Source: Thermodesulfobacteriales bacterium (GTDB lineage: Bacteria > Desulfobacterota > Thermodesulfobacteria > Thermodesulfobacteriales > Thermodesulfatatoraceae). Taken from it: a stretch of 57,607 nucleotides of DNA. The notes beneath the pieces are model-generated. The model saw only the letters and a program-made list of their open reading frames with translations, was not told the DNA's origin and did not search any database. Shown here piece after piece: positions 26,525-34,214 of this stretch (its first letter is position 1; every line of letters starts with the position of its first letter). The DNA lies in contig JALSKZ010000036.1 in NCBI GenBank assembly GCA_026988575.1, forward strand, positions 1 through 57,607, given 5' to 3'. The position numbers and the translations under genes were made by a program.

Positions 26525-27868
26525 TTAGATAAATTCAAGGATTTCAGCCAGGTTTTTTCCACACAAAAGTTGCATATCTACTTTGTTTTTCAGTACTGCC
26601 GAGTTACTAGCCGGGATAAAGGCCCGTTTAAACCCCAGGCGTGTGGCTTCTTTTAAACGCAAAAGGGCCTGGGTGACCGGGCGGATTTCTCCGGTCAGCC
26701 CAACTTCGCCAAAGACGATGCTTTCTTTAGGTAAGGGGCGGTCTAAATAACTGGTTACCAAGGCCAAGACCACGGCCAGATCTGCCCCGGGTTCAGTCAA
26801 TTTTAAGCCTCCCACCACGTTTAAATAGATATCGCGGTTGTAAAAATTAAGGCCCAATCGCTTTTCTAAGATAGCTGCTAACATGGCTAGGCGTTGGGGG
26901 TCAAAGCCCACACTAGTACGTCGGGGTACAGCCAGGGGAGTATTGGTTACTAGGGCCTGAACTTCTACTAATACAGGACGCGTTCCCTCTATAGTGGCGG
27001 TAATTACAGAACCAGCTATGCCCATGGTACTTTGGGAAATAAAAATTTCTGAGGGGTTGGCCACTGGGCAAAGGCCCTTGTCGGTCATCTCAAATACACC
27101 GATTTCGTTGGTGGAACCAAAGCGATTTTTGACTGCTCGCAGGAGGCGAAAGGGGGCCCCTCTTTCGCCTTCGAAGTAGAGGACCGTATCAACCAGGTGT
27201 TCCAGGACACGTGGCCCGGCCAGGGCCCCTTCTTTAGTGACGTGGCCCACCAAAAAAGTGGCTATGTTTTTCCCCTTGGCCACGTTCAGTAATCGCGCGG
27301 CACATTCTCGTACTTGGGCCACACTACCCGGGGCAGAGGTGATTTCAGGGAGAAATACCGTTTGAATAGAGTCCACCACCAATACTTTGGGTTGCAGTTG
27401 TTCCACCGCGGCCAGGGCAAGTTCAAGATTGGTTTCGGCCAGTAGGTAGATTTGTGCTGCCTCTACGCCCAGGCGGTGAGCGCGAATCTTTATTTGTTCT
27501 GCAGATTCCTCCCCGGATAGGTAAAGTACCTTGCCACAGGTCTTAGAGATATTATGCATTACCTGTAAAAGCAGGGTTGATTTACCAATTCCTGGATCTC
27601 CCCCAAGCAAGACCAGGGAACCAGGGACCAACCCACCGCCCAACACCTGATCCAGCTCGTAAAGGCCTGTAGAGAGCCTTTTAGAGGGAGACGAGACCAG
27701 CTCGGTTAAGGGTAAGGGGGTAGGAGGGAGGGTGGAAGTCACGCTTGGGGTGGTTCTTGTCTCCTCGACCAAACTATCCCACTGTCCACAGGCAGGACAG
27801 CGGCCCAGCCATTTAGGTGAGCGATAACCACAACTTTGGCAGACAAATTGCGTACGTTTTTTGGTCAT
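26525..27868 (-). CDS. radA: DNA repair protein RadA
   Basis: RadA (Sms) is a RecA-related branch-migration helicase. The N-terminal zinc finger is CQSCGYRSPKWLGRCPACG. The Walker A box is GGDPGIGKSTLLLQ near residue 90 and the family-specific KNRFGSTNEIGVFEM lies near 250. The C-terminal Lon-like domain begins around LNFYNRDIYLNVVGGLK. Length is 447 residues. It lies 4 bases after the PfkB kinase gene. Confidence 0.97.
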   Translation of the reverse strand: MTKKRTQFVCQSCGYRSPKWLGRCPACGQWDSLVEETRTTPSVTSTLPPTPLPLTELVSSPSKRLSTGLYELDQVLGGGLVPGSLVLLGGDPGIGKSTLLLQVMHNISKTCGKVLYLSGEESAEQIKIRAHRLGVEAAQIYLLAETNLELALAAVEQLQPKVLVVDSIQTVFLPEITSAPGSVAQVRECAARLLNVAKGKNIATFLVGHVTKEGALAGPRVLEHLVDTVLYFEGERGAPFRLLRAVKNRFGSTNEIGVFEMTDKGLCPVANPSEIFISQSTMGIAGSVITATIEGTRPVLVEVQALVTNTPLAVPRRTSVGFDPQRLAMLAAILEKRLGLNFYNRDIYLNVVGGLKLTEPGADLAVVLALVTSYLDRPLPKESIVFGEVGLTGEIRPVTQALLRLKEATRLGFKRAFIPASNSAVLKNKVDMQLLCGKNLAEILEFI

Positions 27869-27872
27869 TTGG

Positions 27873-28838
27873 TCAAGATGTATATTCTTTTAATATCTGT
27901 TTAAACTCTTGGTAAGAAGGGATCCCCTTTCTTCCGTAGTCTCTCAGGGATAAGGCAGCCAGTTTTACGCCTACGTGAGCGGCCTTTTCCACCGGTAGAC
28001 CGGCGGCCAGAGCAGCCAGTACGCCGGCATCGAAGACGTCCCCCGCGCCTGTATTATCCCGTATTTCAGACACCCTAAAAGAAGGTATCGATTTTGTTTG
28101 TCCTTTTTGCCATACTTGGGCGCCTTCTGCCCCCTTCTTTAGAAAGATAGAGTTGATTCCCTGTTGACTCAATTTTTCGGGACTGGTTTTTAGAATAGAT
28201 AGTTCTTGTTTAGTGATAAATAGGTAAAAGGTCCGGGCCAAAATAGGTTTTAAAGACCTTAGTCCCCAGGAGGCATATATCTCCCCGGGGTCAAAAGAGA
28301 TAGGGCCTTGGTGCCTTTGGACCAGGGCACAATGAAAAGATAGTCCTTCTTTAGATACAAAGGAGCTTAAGTGCAGCCACCCTTTCACCATAGGTATCGG
28401 CTGGTAGACAAGACTTTTTTCGTCCGTGTGAGGACACACAACAATGGTCCGGTCCTTTTTATGGTCTAGGAGGATCAGAGAACAGCTTGTTTGTCCTTTA
28501 CGCCATATGTGGGAAAGGTCTATACCCTCCAGTTCAGCCAGGGCCAGATCACCTTCTTGGTCATTGCCCACCAGTCCGATAAAGCCGCAGGGGAAGCCCC
28601 ACTTCTTTAGGGCGTAAATAGTATTTGCCGCCGAGCCCCCTCCGCACCGGCCCAAAAATTTTGCCTCCTGCTCCAGGTCCTTACGTAAGCGTTCCAATTC
28701 TTTTCTACTACACCAAACTTCACCCCCGGGTATTAGGGACCTTTTACCCAGGCTAAAGCGCCTCAAGTCTTCTACTTCGTAAAAATAGTCAATATTAAGG
28801 GCCCCGGAGCCCCAAAACCTGATCTCTCCCGTGGACAT
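27873..28838 (-). CDS. PfkB-family carbohydrate or nucleoside kinase
   Basis: This 321-residue ribokinase-type protein has GGGSAANTIYALKKWG at residues 66-81, GLVGNDQEGD, and the C-terminal catalytic loop NTGAGDVFDAGVLAALAAG with the base Asp. The substrate cannot be told from the sequence. It lies between the amidohydrolase (10 bases away) and radA. A nucleoside such as adenosine is a guess only. Confidence 0.85.
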   Translation of the reverse strand: MSTGEIRFWGSGALNIDYFYEVEDLRRFSLGKRSLIPGGEVWCSRKELERLRKDLEQEAKFLGRCGGGSAANTIYALKKWGFPCGFIGLVGNDQEGDLALAELEGIDLSHIWRKGQTSCSLILLDHKKDRTIVVCPHTDEKSLVYQPIPMVKGWLHLSSFVSKEGLSFHCALVQRHQGPISFDPGEIYASWGLRSLKPILARTFYLFITKQELSILKTSPEKLSQQGINSIFLKKGAEGAQVWQKGQTKSIPSFRVSEIRDNTGAGDVFDAGVLAALAAGLPVEKAAHVGVKLAALSLRDYGRKGIPSYQEFKQILKEYTS

Positions 28839-28847
28839 GTGTCCTCC

Positions 28848-30056
28848 TTAACCGTATATTCGTATGACGTTTTTGGGGGCCATACAAACTAGCTGTTCGT
28901 AGGGATCGACCTTGGGGGCAGCTACCGGCACCGCCAATATTTCGGCCTTGGCTTTAGGGACAAGGTGTCCCATCTGGGGTCTCTTCAGGGCTTCTGCTCC
29001 CCACAAGGTGGCCATTTTCACGAGGATTTGCGGGGCAATTTGGGGGAAAAACCGGTGCAAGGTCTCCATTTCCGCAAAGATAGAGAGCTTGTCGTTGCTG
29101 GCCAGGCTGTCTGTGCCTATACAGGGTTTGAGGCCCAGGTCCAGCATTTTGTCTAAGGGAGGAAGTCCTACGCCCAAATAAGTATTGCTGCGGGGGCAAA
29201 GACATGGACGGGCCTGAGCTTCGGCCAATGTCTCTAAATCGTTTTGGGAGACATGGACTGTGTGGACACAAATGGTATCGCGATCAAGCACCCCAAGGTG
29301 TTTTAAATAGCCTATCGGGCTCAATCGGGGGACCCTAAATCGGGGGTTCCATTGTTTACGTTCTTCGAGTAAGAGACGTAAAGGGCCTTTGCCCTCCTGC
29401 AAGAAGACAACCTCTTCGGGAGACTCAGCTACGTGTATGGAAAAGGGCAGATGGTAGCGCTTGGTCCAGATCTTTATAGCTTGCAAGAGTAGGGGAGAAA
29501 CAGTGTAGGGGGCATGTGGGGCTAGACTAAAGAGGAGTTTTGTGGAGGAGTGTTGGTGTTGTAAAAAATCTTTTAGGGAGCTAGTGCCTTTAAAATCGAT
29601 TATTTCTCTAAAAAAAACGGCCTGCATAGGGCCATCGTGTAAGATACCTATGGTGATACCGGTGTTTCCTACTTCTCCCACCAGGCCAATCCCTTCTTTC
29701 CACATGTCTTGCAAGGCCTTATAAGCGGCCTTTTGGGTCTGCTCTACAGAGACTTCGCTACGTTGACGGATAAGACTACGGACCCAGTTTACAAAGGAAC
29801 CAGAGGGGATAAGGCGCCACTTCAAGGCAGATAATTCCAGATGGGTATGTACATTGACTAGGGCCGGCAAGACAATTACTTCCCCCAGGTCGTAACGCCG
29901 GCCAGAAAAGACCTTTTTTAATTCACGCCAACGTCCTACACGTATTACCTCACCTTGGGCCAGAATGATGCCGCCGTCTTCGATTAAGGGCTCCTTTAAA
30001 GGGAGTATAAACTTAGCGCGGTAAAGAGTTGGTTCCCGAAAGGATATTACCTGCAC
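28848..30056 (-). CDS. Amidohydrolase, likely aminodeoxyfutalosine deaminase (MqnX-like)
   Basis: This is a metal-dependent amidohydrolase of 402 residues. Ligands are visible in VNVHTHLELS (HxH), IHVAESPEEV, VHTVHVSQND and GTDSLASNDK. SNTYLGVGLPPLD is typical of the SsnA/MqnX branch. Its GTG start shares one base with the mqnC stop, so it is translationally coupled to a gene of the futalosine menaquinone pathway; this supports deamination of aminodeoxyfutalosine. The substrate is inferred from context. Confidence 0.8.
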   Translation of the reverse strand: MQVISFREPTLYRAKFILPLKEPLIEDGGIILAQGEVIRVGRWRELKKVFSGRRYDLGEVIVLPALVNVHTHLELSALKWRLIPSGSFVNWVRSLIRQRSEVSVEQTQKAAYKALQDMWKEGIGLVGEVGNTGITIGILHDGPMQAVFFREIIDFKGTSSLKDFLQHQHSSTKLLFSLAPHAPYTVSPLLLQAIKIWTKRYHLPFSIHVAESPEEVVFLQEGKGPLRLLLEERKQWNPRFRVPRLSPIGYLKHLGVLDRDTICVHTVHVSQNDLETLAEAQARPCLCPRSNTYLGVGLPPLDKMLDLGLKPCIGTDSLASNDKLSIFAEMETLHRFFPQIAPQILVKMATLWGAEALKRPQMGHLVPKAKAEILAVPVAAPKVDPYEQLVCMAPKNVIRIYG

Positions 30057-31126
30057 TATTGGTCCTCAAGGAGCGTATAGTCCATCTTGCGGCGTCGGGG
30101 TACATAGCCGGCGTCGCGAATAATGGTTTCAATTTGTTCTATAGAGAGTCGATGGGCTACCCCGGCTGCCGCCACCACATTTTCTTCGATCATAGTACTG
30201 CCGAAATCGTTGGCTCCAAACTCCAAGGCCACTTGGGCCACTTTAGGTCCCTGGGTGACCCAAGAGGCCTGGATATTGGGAATATTGTCCAGGTAGATGC
30301 GCGCTAAGGCCACCATTTTGAGATATTCTACCGGTAAGGCCTTAGGGGTACAGAGGGCGGTATTTTTTCCTGGTTGAAAGGGCCAACTAATAAAGGCCGT
30401 GAATCCACCGGTTTCATCTTGGAGAGCTCGAATACGGTTGAGGTGTTCAATACGGTCTTCTATGGTCTCAATGTGGCCGTACATCATGGTGGCGGTAGTT
30501 TTTAACCCTAGCTGGTGGGCTACACGCATCACTTCTAGCCAATCTTTGGTTTTGCATTTGTTAGGAGATATTTTTTGACGAATCCGGTCTACCAATATTT
30601 CGGCCCCACCTCCAGGGATAGAATCTAAGCCCGCCTGCCTTAAGCGTTTTAATACCTGCTTTATCTCTAACCCCGAAAGCCGGGCGAAATGGTTGATCTC
30701 CGGGGGGGAAAAACCATGGACGTGGATCTGGGGAAAACGGTTTTTTATGTAACTTAGCATATCTTCGTAGAATTCTAGGGGTAAGTCGGGGTGCAAGCCC
30801 CCTTGCAATAGGATCTGTACCCCACCAAGGGCCAAGGTCTCTTCTATCTTTTGGGCCAGTTCTTCTTTGGAGAGCACAAAACCTTCGGGATGCCCAGGGG
30901 GTTTATAGTAGGCGCAAAATTTACAGCCCGAAAGACAGATATTGGTATAGTTTATGTTCCGATCAACAATATAAGTTACTATACGCTCGGGGTGAATCCG
31001 AAACCGTATTTCACGCGCCAGGGCCCCTAGGGTAAAGAAGTCGGCCTTGTTCCACAAGACAAGGGCTTCTTCGGGATTAATACGTTGGCTTGCTCTGATC
31101 TTAGAAATAATTTCGTTAAGCTCCAT
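30056..31126 (-). CDS. mqnC: Cyclic dehypoxanthinyl futalosine synthase (radical SAM)
   Basis: MqnC is a radical SAM enzyme that cyclises dehypoxanthinylfutalosine in the alternative menaquinone pathway. The cluster motif is CLSGCKFCAYY (CxxxCxxC), preceded by DRNINYTNI and followed by GHPEGFVLSKEEL, as in MqnC. GGLHPDLPLEFYEDML and GGGAEILVDRIRQ are also diagnostic. Length is 356 residues. MqnE, the paralogue, has a different spacing here. Menaquinone would link periplasmic electron transport to the Hdr and cytochrome systems. Confidence 0.92.
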   Translation of the reverse strand: MELNEIISKIRASQRINPEEALVLWNKADFFTLGALAREIRFRIHPERIVTYIVDRNINYTNICLSGCKFCAYYKPPGHPEGFVLSKEELAQKIEETLALGGVQILLQGGLHPDLPLEFYEDMLSYIKNRFPQIHVHGFSPPEINHFARLSGLEIKQVLKRLRQAGLDSIPGGGAEILVDRIRQKISPNKCKTKDWLEVMRVAHQLGLKTTATMMYGHIETIEDRIEHLNRIRALQDETGGFTAFISWPFQPGKNTALCTPKALPVEYLKMVALARIYLDNIPNIQASWVTQGPKVAQVALEFGANDFGSTMIEENVVAAAGVAHRLSIEQIETIIRDAGYVPRRRKMDYTLLEDQ

Positions 31127-31198
31127 AATTCAAGTGGTAGCAGGCCCTCGGCCCTACGTCAATGGGCGCCAAGGCTCTCACCAAATTTCGTATTTGAG

Positions 31199-32278
31199 TT
31201 AAGCCGAAAGGCATGAGTTTTTGAGGATCTTGTGCAGGATTAATTGGTGCAAAACTGGCCTAAAGGCACGGATTTTTTCGTTGCCCCTTTGGGGATGGAC
31301 TCTGTTAGTCAACAACACAATGATGACTTCTTTTTCCTTATCTATCCAAAAAGAGGTCCCTGTGAAACCCAGGTGCCCTACAGCATCGGGCGCGATAAGG
31401 TCTCCGGCACTAGAATGTTTTGGGCTTGGACGGTCAAACCCCAGGGCCCTTTCCCCGGGCTTTCCCCAGTCCCAAAAAGTCTTGACCACAGGGGTGAGGG
31501 GAAAGCAGTGTTTTTCACCTTTATAAAACTGCCAGAGTCTTAGGAGCAACGTCATGACCGCTTCGGCGGAACCGAAAAGCCCTGCTTGACCTGCTACCCC
31601 TCCTATAACCCAGGTGTTTTCATCGTGTACCTCTCCGCGAAGTAATTTGCCCCGCCAAGGGCAATATTCGGTAGGGGCTATGTCTTTACGGGCCATTTTT
31701 CTCCTGGGTAAGAAGAGGAGGGTTGGCTGCTGATCAGGAAATAGATATCCCAAGGCTTGGTCAAAGAGGAGGGCAAGGTCTTTACCAGTTTTCCTTTCCA
31801 GGAAACACCCCAGGATGTAGAAGCCCAAGTCGGAATATATTTCTTTAAGGCCCACGGGGTAGGCGGGGGGTTCATCCAGGATCCACTGCATAAGGATTTC
31901 TTTCCTTTGGGCCAGGGGGTACTCTATCAGCCGGGCAAAATAGGGTCGGTAGGCGGGCAAGCCTGCCCTATGGCTCAATAAGTGCCATACTTGTACCTCT
32001 TTAAACCATGGGGGGCCGCCTAGTACTTCGTAGGGGCGATCTTCCAGAGACAATTTCCCTTGGGCCAAAAGGAACATGGTTGCCAAAGAGGTAGCCAGAG
32101 GCTTGGTAAGCGAGGCCAAATCATAAACGGTGTCCGGGTAATTGGTTTCGAGGCGGGGGTAAAGGGCCCGCCACCCAAAGGCCTCTATAAGGCACTTGTC
32201 TCTGTGCCAGACCGCAAGGACCGCCCCGGGGAACACGCCTTCTTGGACCCCACGGGCCATTAGGGCCCTTATCTCCAA
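31199..32278 (-). CDS. Serine hydrolase, beta-lactamase/penicillin-binding-protein class C fold
   Basis: This 359-residue protein has the SxxK motif in DLASLTKPLATS, which acts as nucleophile and base, and a YSDLGFYIL segment fitting YxN. LGFTGTSFWIDKE near the C-terminus corresponds to HxG/KTG-like sequence. Members hydrolyse esters, beta-lactams or D-amino peptides, and the substrate is not identified. The start is uncertain: TTG at 32278, just after the hslO stop, or ATG at 32260. No signal peptide is visible, so it may be cytoplasmic. It follows proC and hslO. Confidence 0.8.
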   Translation of the reverse strand: MEIRALMARGVQEGVFPGAVLAVWHRDKCLIEAFGWRALYPRLETNYPDTVYDLASLTKPLATSLATMFLLAQGKLSLEDRPYEVLGGPPWFKEVQVWHLLSHRAGLPAYRPYFARLIEYPLAQRKEILMQWILDEPPAYPVGLKEIYSDLGFYILGCFLERKTGKDLALLFDQALGYLFPDQQPTLLFLPRRKMARKDIAPTEYCPWRGKLLRGEVHDENTWVIGGVAGQAGLFGSAEAVMTLLLRLWQFYKGEKHCFPLTPVVKTFWDWGKPGERALGFDRPSPKHSSAGDLIAPDAVGHLGFTGTSFWIDKEKEVIIVLLTNRVHPQRGNEKIRAFRPVLHQLILHKILKNSCLSA

Positions 32279-32285
32279 GTCAAAA

Positions 32286-33173
32286 TTATATCTCGTGTCG
32301 CTTACAAAATTCGATCTGCTGGAGCAGTTTTTCCAGGTCATGGGTGCCAAAGGTGTACTTTTGACGGCAGAAGTCACAGGTGATTTCTACCGGTTCTTTC
32401 CTCTGGATAAGCCTCTGGATCTCTTCGGGGCCCAAGGCAATCAAGGCCCTTTCTACCCGTTCGCGAGAGCACCTACACTTATAGGTGAGGGGGCGTTTTT
32501 CGATAATATCTATCTCTTCACCAAAGATGCGCTTTAAAATCTCTTCTGGGGATAGGCCTTCCCTCAGGAGGCTGGTTACCGGGGGCAGATCCATAAGGAT
32601 CTTTTCGATGCGGTCGATCTCCTCGGTGGTAGTTTCGGGCATGGTCTGGATGAGAAAACCTCCGGCTGCTGTTACGGTGTTATCTTTGTCTACAAATACC
32701 CCCAAGGCCACAGCCGAAGGTATTTGTTCTGATACAGTTAAATAGTAGCTTAGGTCTTCGGCGATCTCTCCGGAGACGAGCTGGGTGGAGCCTTGGTAGG
32801 GTTCTTTGAGGCCAAGGTCACGGGTTACCGAGAGGTAGCCTTGTTTGCCCACGGCTTGGCCTACCAGTAGTTTGCCTTTTTGAGGGGTGAGATGGATGTG
32901 GGGGCGTTGGACGAGGCCCCGCACGTTACCTTGCGCATCGGCTTCGGCCAGTATCTCCCCCAGGGGGCCGCCCCCGTTTATCTGGATCATTAAACGCCCG
33001 GTCTTGAGGTCTGCCCCAAGGAGGGCCGCTGCGGTAAGGGCCCTCCCTAGGGCCGCGGTGGCGGTAGGGGCTGTACCATGGCGGTTTTTGGCTTCTTCGA
33101 CGATGTCTTTGGTATCGGCGGCAAAGACGCGAAAGGTGCCCTTTTGCGTCAAGCCACGCACTACATAACTCAT
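32286..33173 (-). CDS. hslO: 33 kDa redox-regulated chaperonin (Hsp33)
   Basis: Hsp33 holds unfolded proteins when its zinc centre is oxidised. The C-terminal zinc cysteines are CRCSRERV (CxC) and ITCDFCRQKY (CxxC). The N-terminal fold shows TATAALGRALTAAALLG and LMIQINGGGPLG. Length is 295 residues. The ATG overlaps the proC stop by 4 bases, so the two are coupled. Confidence 0.96.
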   Translation of the reverse strand: MSYVVRGLTQKGTFRVFAADTKDIVEEAKNRHGTAPTATAALGRALTAAALLGADLKTGRLMIQINGGGPLGEILAEADAQGNVRGLVQRPHIHLTPQKGKLLVGQAVGKQGYLSVTRDLGLKEPYQGSTQLVSGEIAEDLSYYLTVSEQIPSAVALGVFVDKDNTVTAAGGFLIQTMPETTTEEIDRIEKILMDLPPVTSLLREGLSPEEILKRIFGEEIDIIEKRPLTYKCRCSRERVERALIALGPEEIQRLIQRKEPVEITCDFCRQKYTFGTHDLEKLLQQIEFCKRHEI

Positions 33174-34015
33174 AGGTCCTCCTGGGCTGTGTTCAGGGCC
33201 TTAATCAATTCTTTGGAGCGTTGGGTAGCAGCTACTACGGCCTCCATGGCCAGACCGCATAGGCCCCCTTTAGCCAAGACTTCCACCCCAGAGATGGTTG
33301 TCCCTCCAGGGGAGGTCACCATGGCTTTTATTTCGTAAGGGTTCTTCTGGGCCTCTTTGAGGAGTTTGGCCGTGCCCAACACCGTTTCCAGGGCCAGCTT
33401 TTCGGCCACCGGACGGGGTAATCCTACACGCACTCCGCCGTCAATAAGTCCTTCGATAAACATGGCTACAAATGCCGGGCCACTGCCTGAAAGGCCGGTA
33501 ACGGCATCGAAATGTGTTTCCTCAAGTTCTATACACTCACCCAAGGCGGAAAGAATGGTCCGCGCCAGGGTTAGATCTTCGGAAGAGGCATATTTGCCAG
33601 GGGTATAGGCCGAGACCCCGGCCAGGACCAAGGCCGGCGTATTGGGCATGACCCTGATCACGCGGGTCCCTTTAGGCAACAGAGATTCCAAAAAACTTAA
33701 AGGGATCCCGGCAGCTATAGAAATAATTAAGGGGTTGGTCTCCTTGACGGTTAAAGCAATTTCTTTCAAGACCATAGTTATCACCTGGGGCTTTACCGCC
33801 ACAATCACTATGTCTGACCTTTTTATGAGCTCTTTGTTGTCGGCAATTATCTGTATGTCGGGGTAGGTTTGGCCAAGATAAGCGCGCCTTTCAGCCAGGG
33901 GTTCCGAAACGATTATATTTTCTGGAGATATAATCTCGGCGGCCAAAAGGCCTTTAATAATGGCTTCCGCCATTTGTCCCCCACCGATAAACCCTAAATT
34001 TTTGTTTAAAACCAT
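33170..34015 (-). CDS. proC: Pyrroline-5-carboxylate reductase
   Basis: ProC catalyses the last step of proline synthesis with NAD(P)H. The N-terminal Rossmann motif is LGFIGGGQMAEAIIKGLL. RVMPNTPALV, VTGLSGSGPAFV and the C-terminal AMVTSPGGTTISGVEVL are diagnostic. Length is 281 residues. It is the first gene of the proC-hslO-hydrolase operon and diverges from the cysK-cysS fusion. Confidence 0.97.
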   Translation of the reverse strand: MVLNKNLGFIGGGQMAEAIIKGLLAAEIISPENIIVSEPLAERRAYLGQTYPDIQIIADNKELIKRSDIVIVAVKPQVITMVLKEIALTVKETNPLIISIAAGIPLSFLESLLPKGTRVIRVMPNTPALVLAGVSAYTPGKYASSEDLTLARTILSALGECIELEETHFDAVTGLSGSGPAFVAMFIEGLIDGGVRVGLPRPVAEKLALETVLGTAKLLKEAQKNPYEIKAMVTSPGGTTISGVEVLAKGGLCGLAMEAVVAATQRSKELIKALNTAQEDL

Positions 34016-34065
34016 CTTATTCCTCCTTATGGGGGTTATTGCAGACCTTTTTAGGGTAGCACTAT

Positions 34066-34095
34066 TTGGTCTATAGCTAAAGATAGGATTATAAT
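34066..34095 (+). promoter_or_regulatory. Predicted promoter of the cysK-cysS fusion gene
   Basis: TTGGTC (34066-34071) is followed after 18 bases by the perfect -10 box TATAAT (34090-34095). The implied leader of about 110 bases contains a GC-rich perfect palindrome CCCGCGCGGG (34169-34178), which could affect translation or transcription. No T-box motif was recognised. Confidence 0.5.
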
Positions 34096-34214
34096 CGTAC
34101 TCGTCGCTCCTAGAGCATAGGTAATTTTTACATTTTATTCAAAAAAAGACGCAAAAATGTCCTAGAAGCCCGCGCGGGGGCAGATCTTATAAGGATCAGA
34201 GAAGGGGAAGTTCA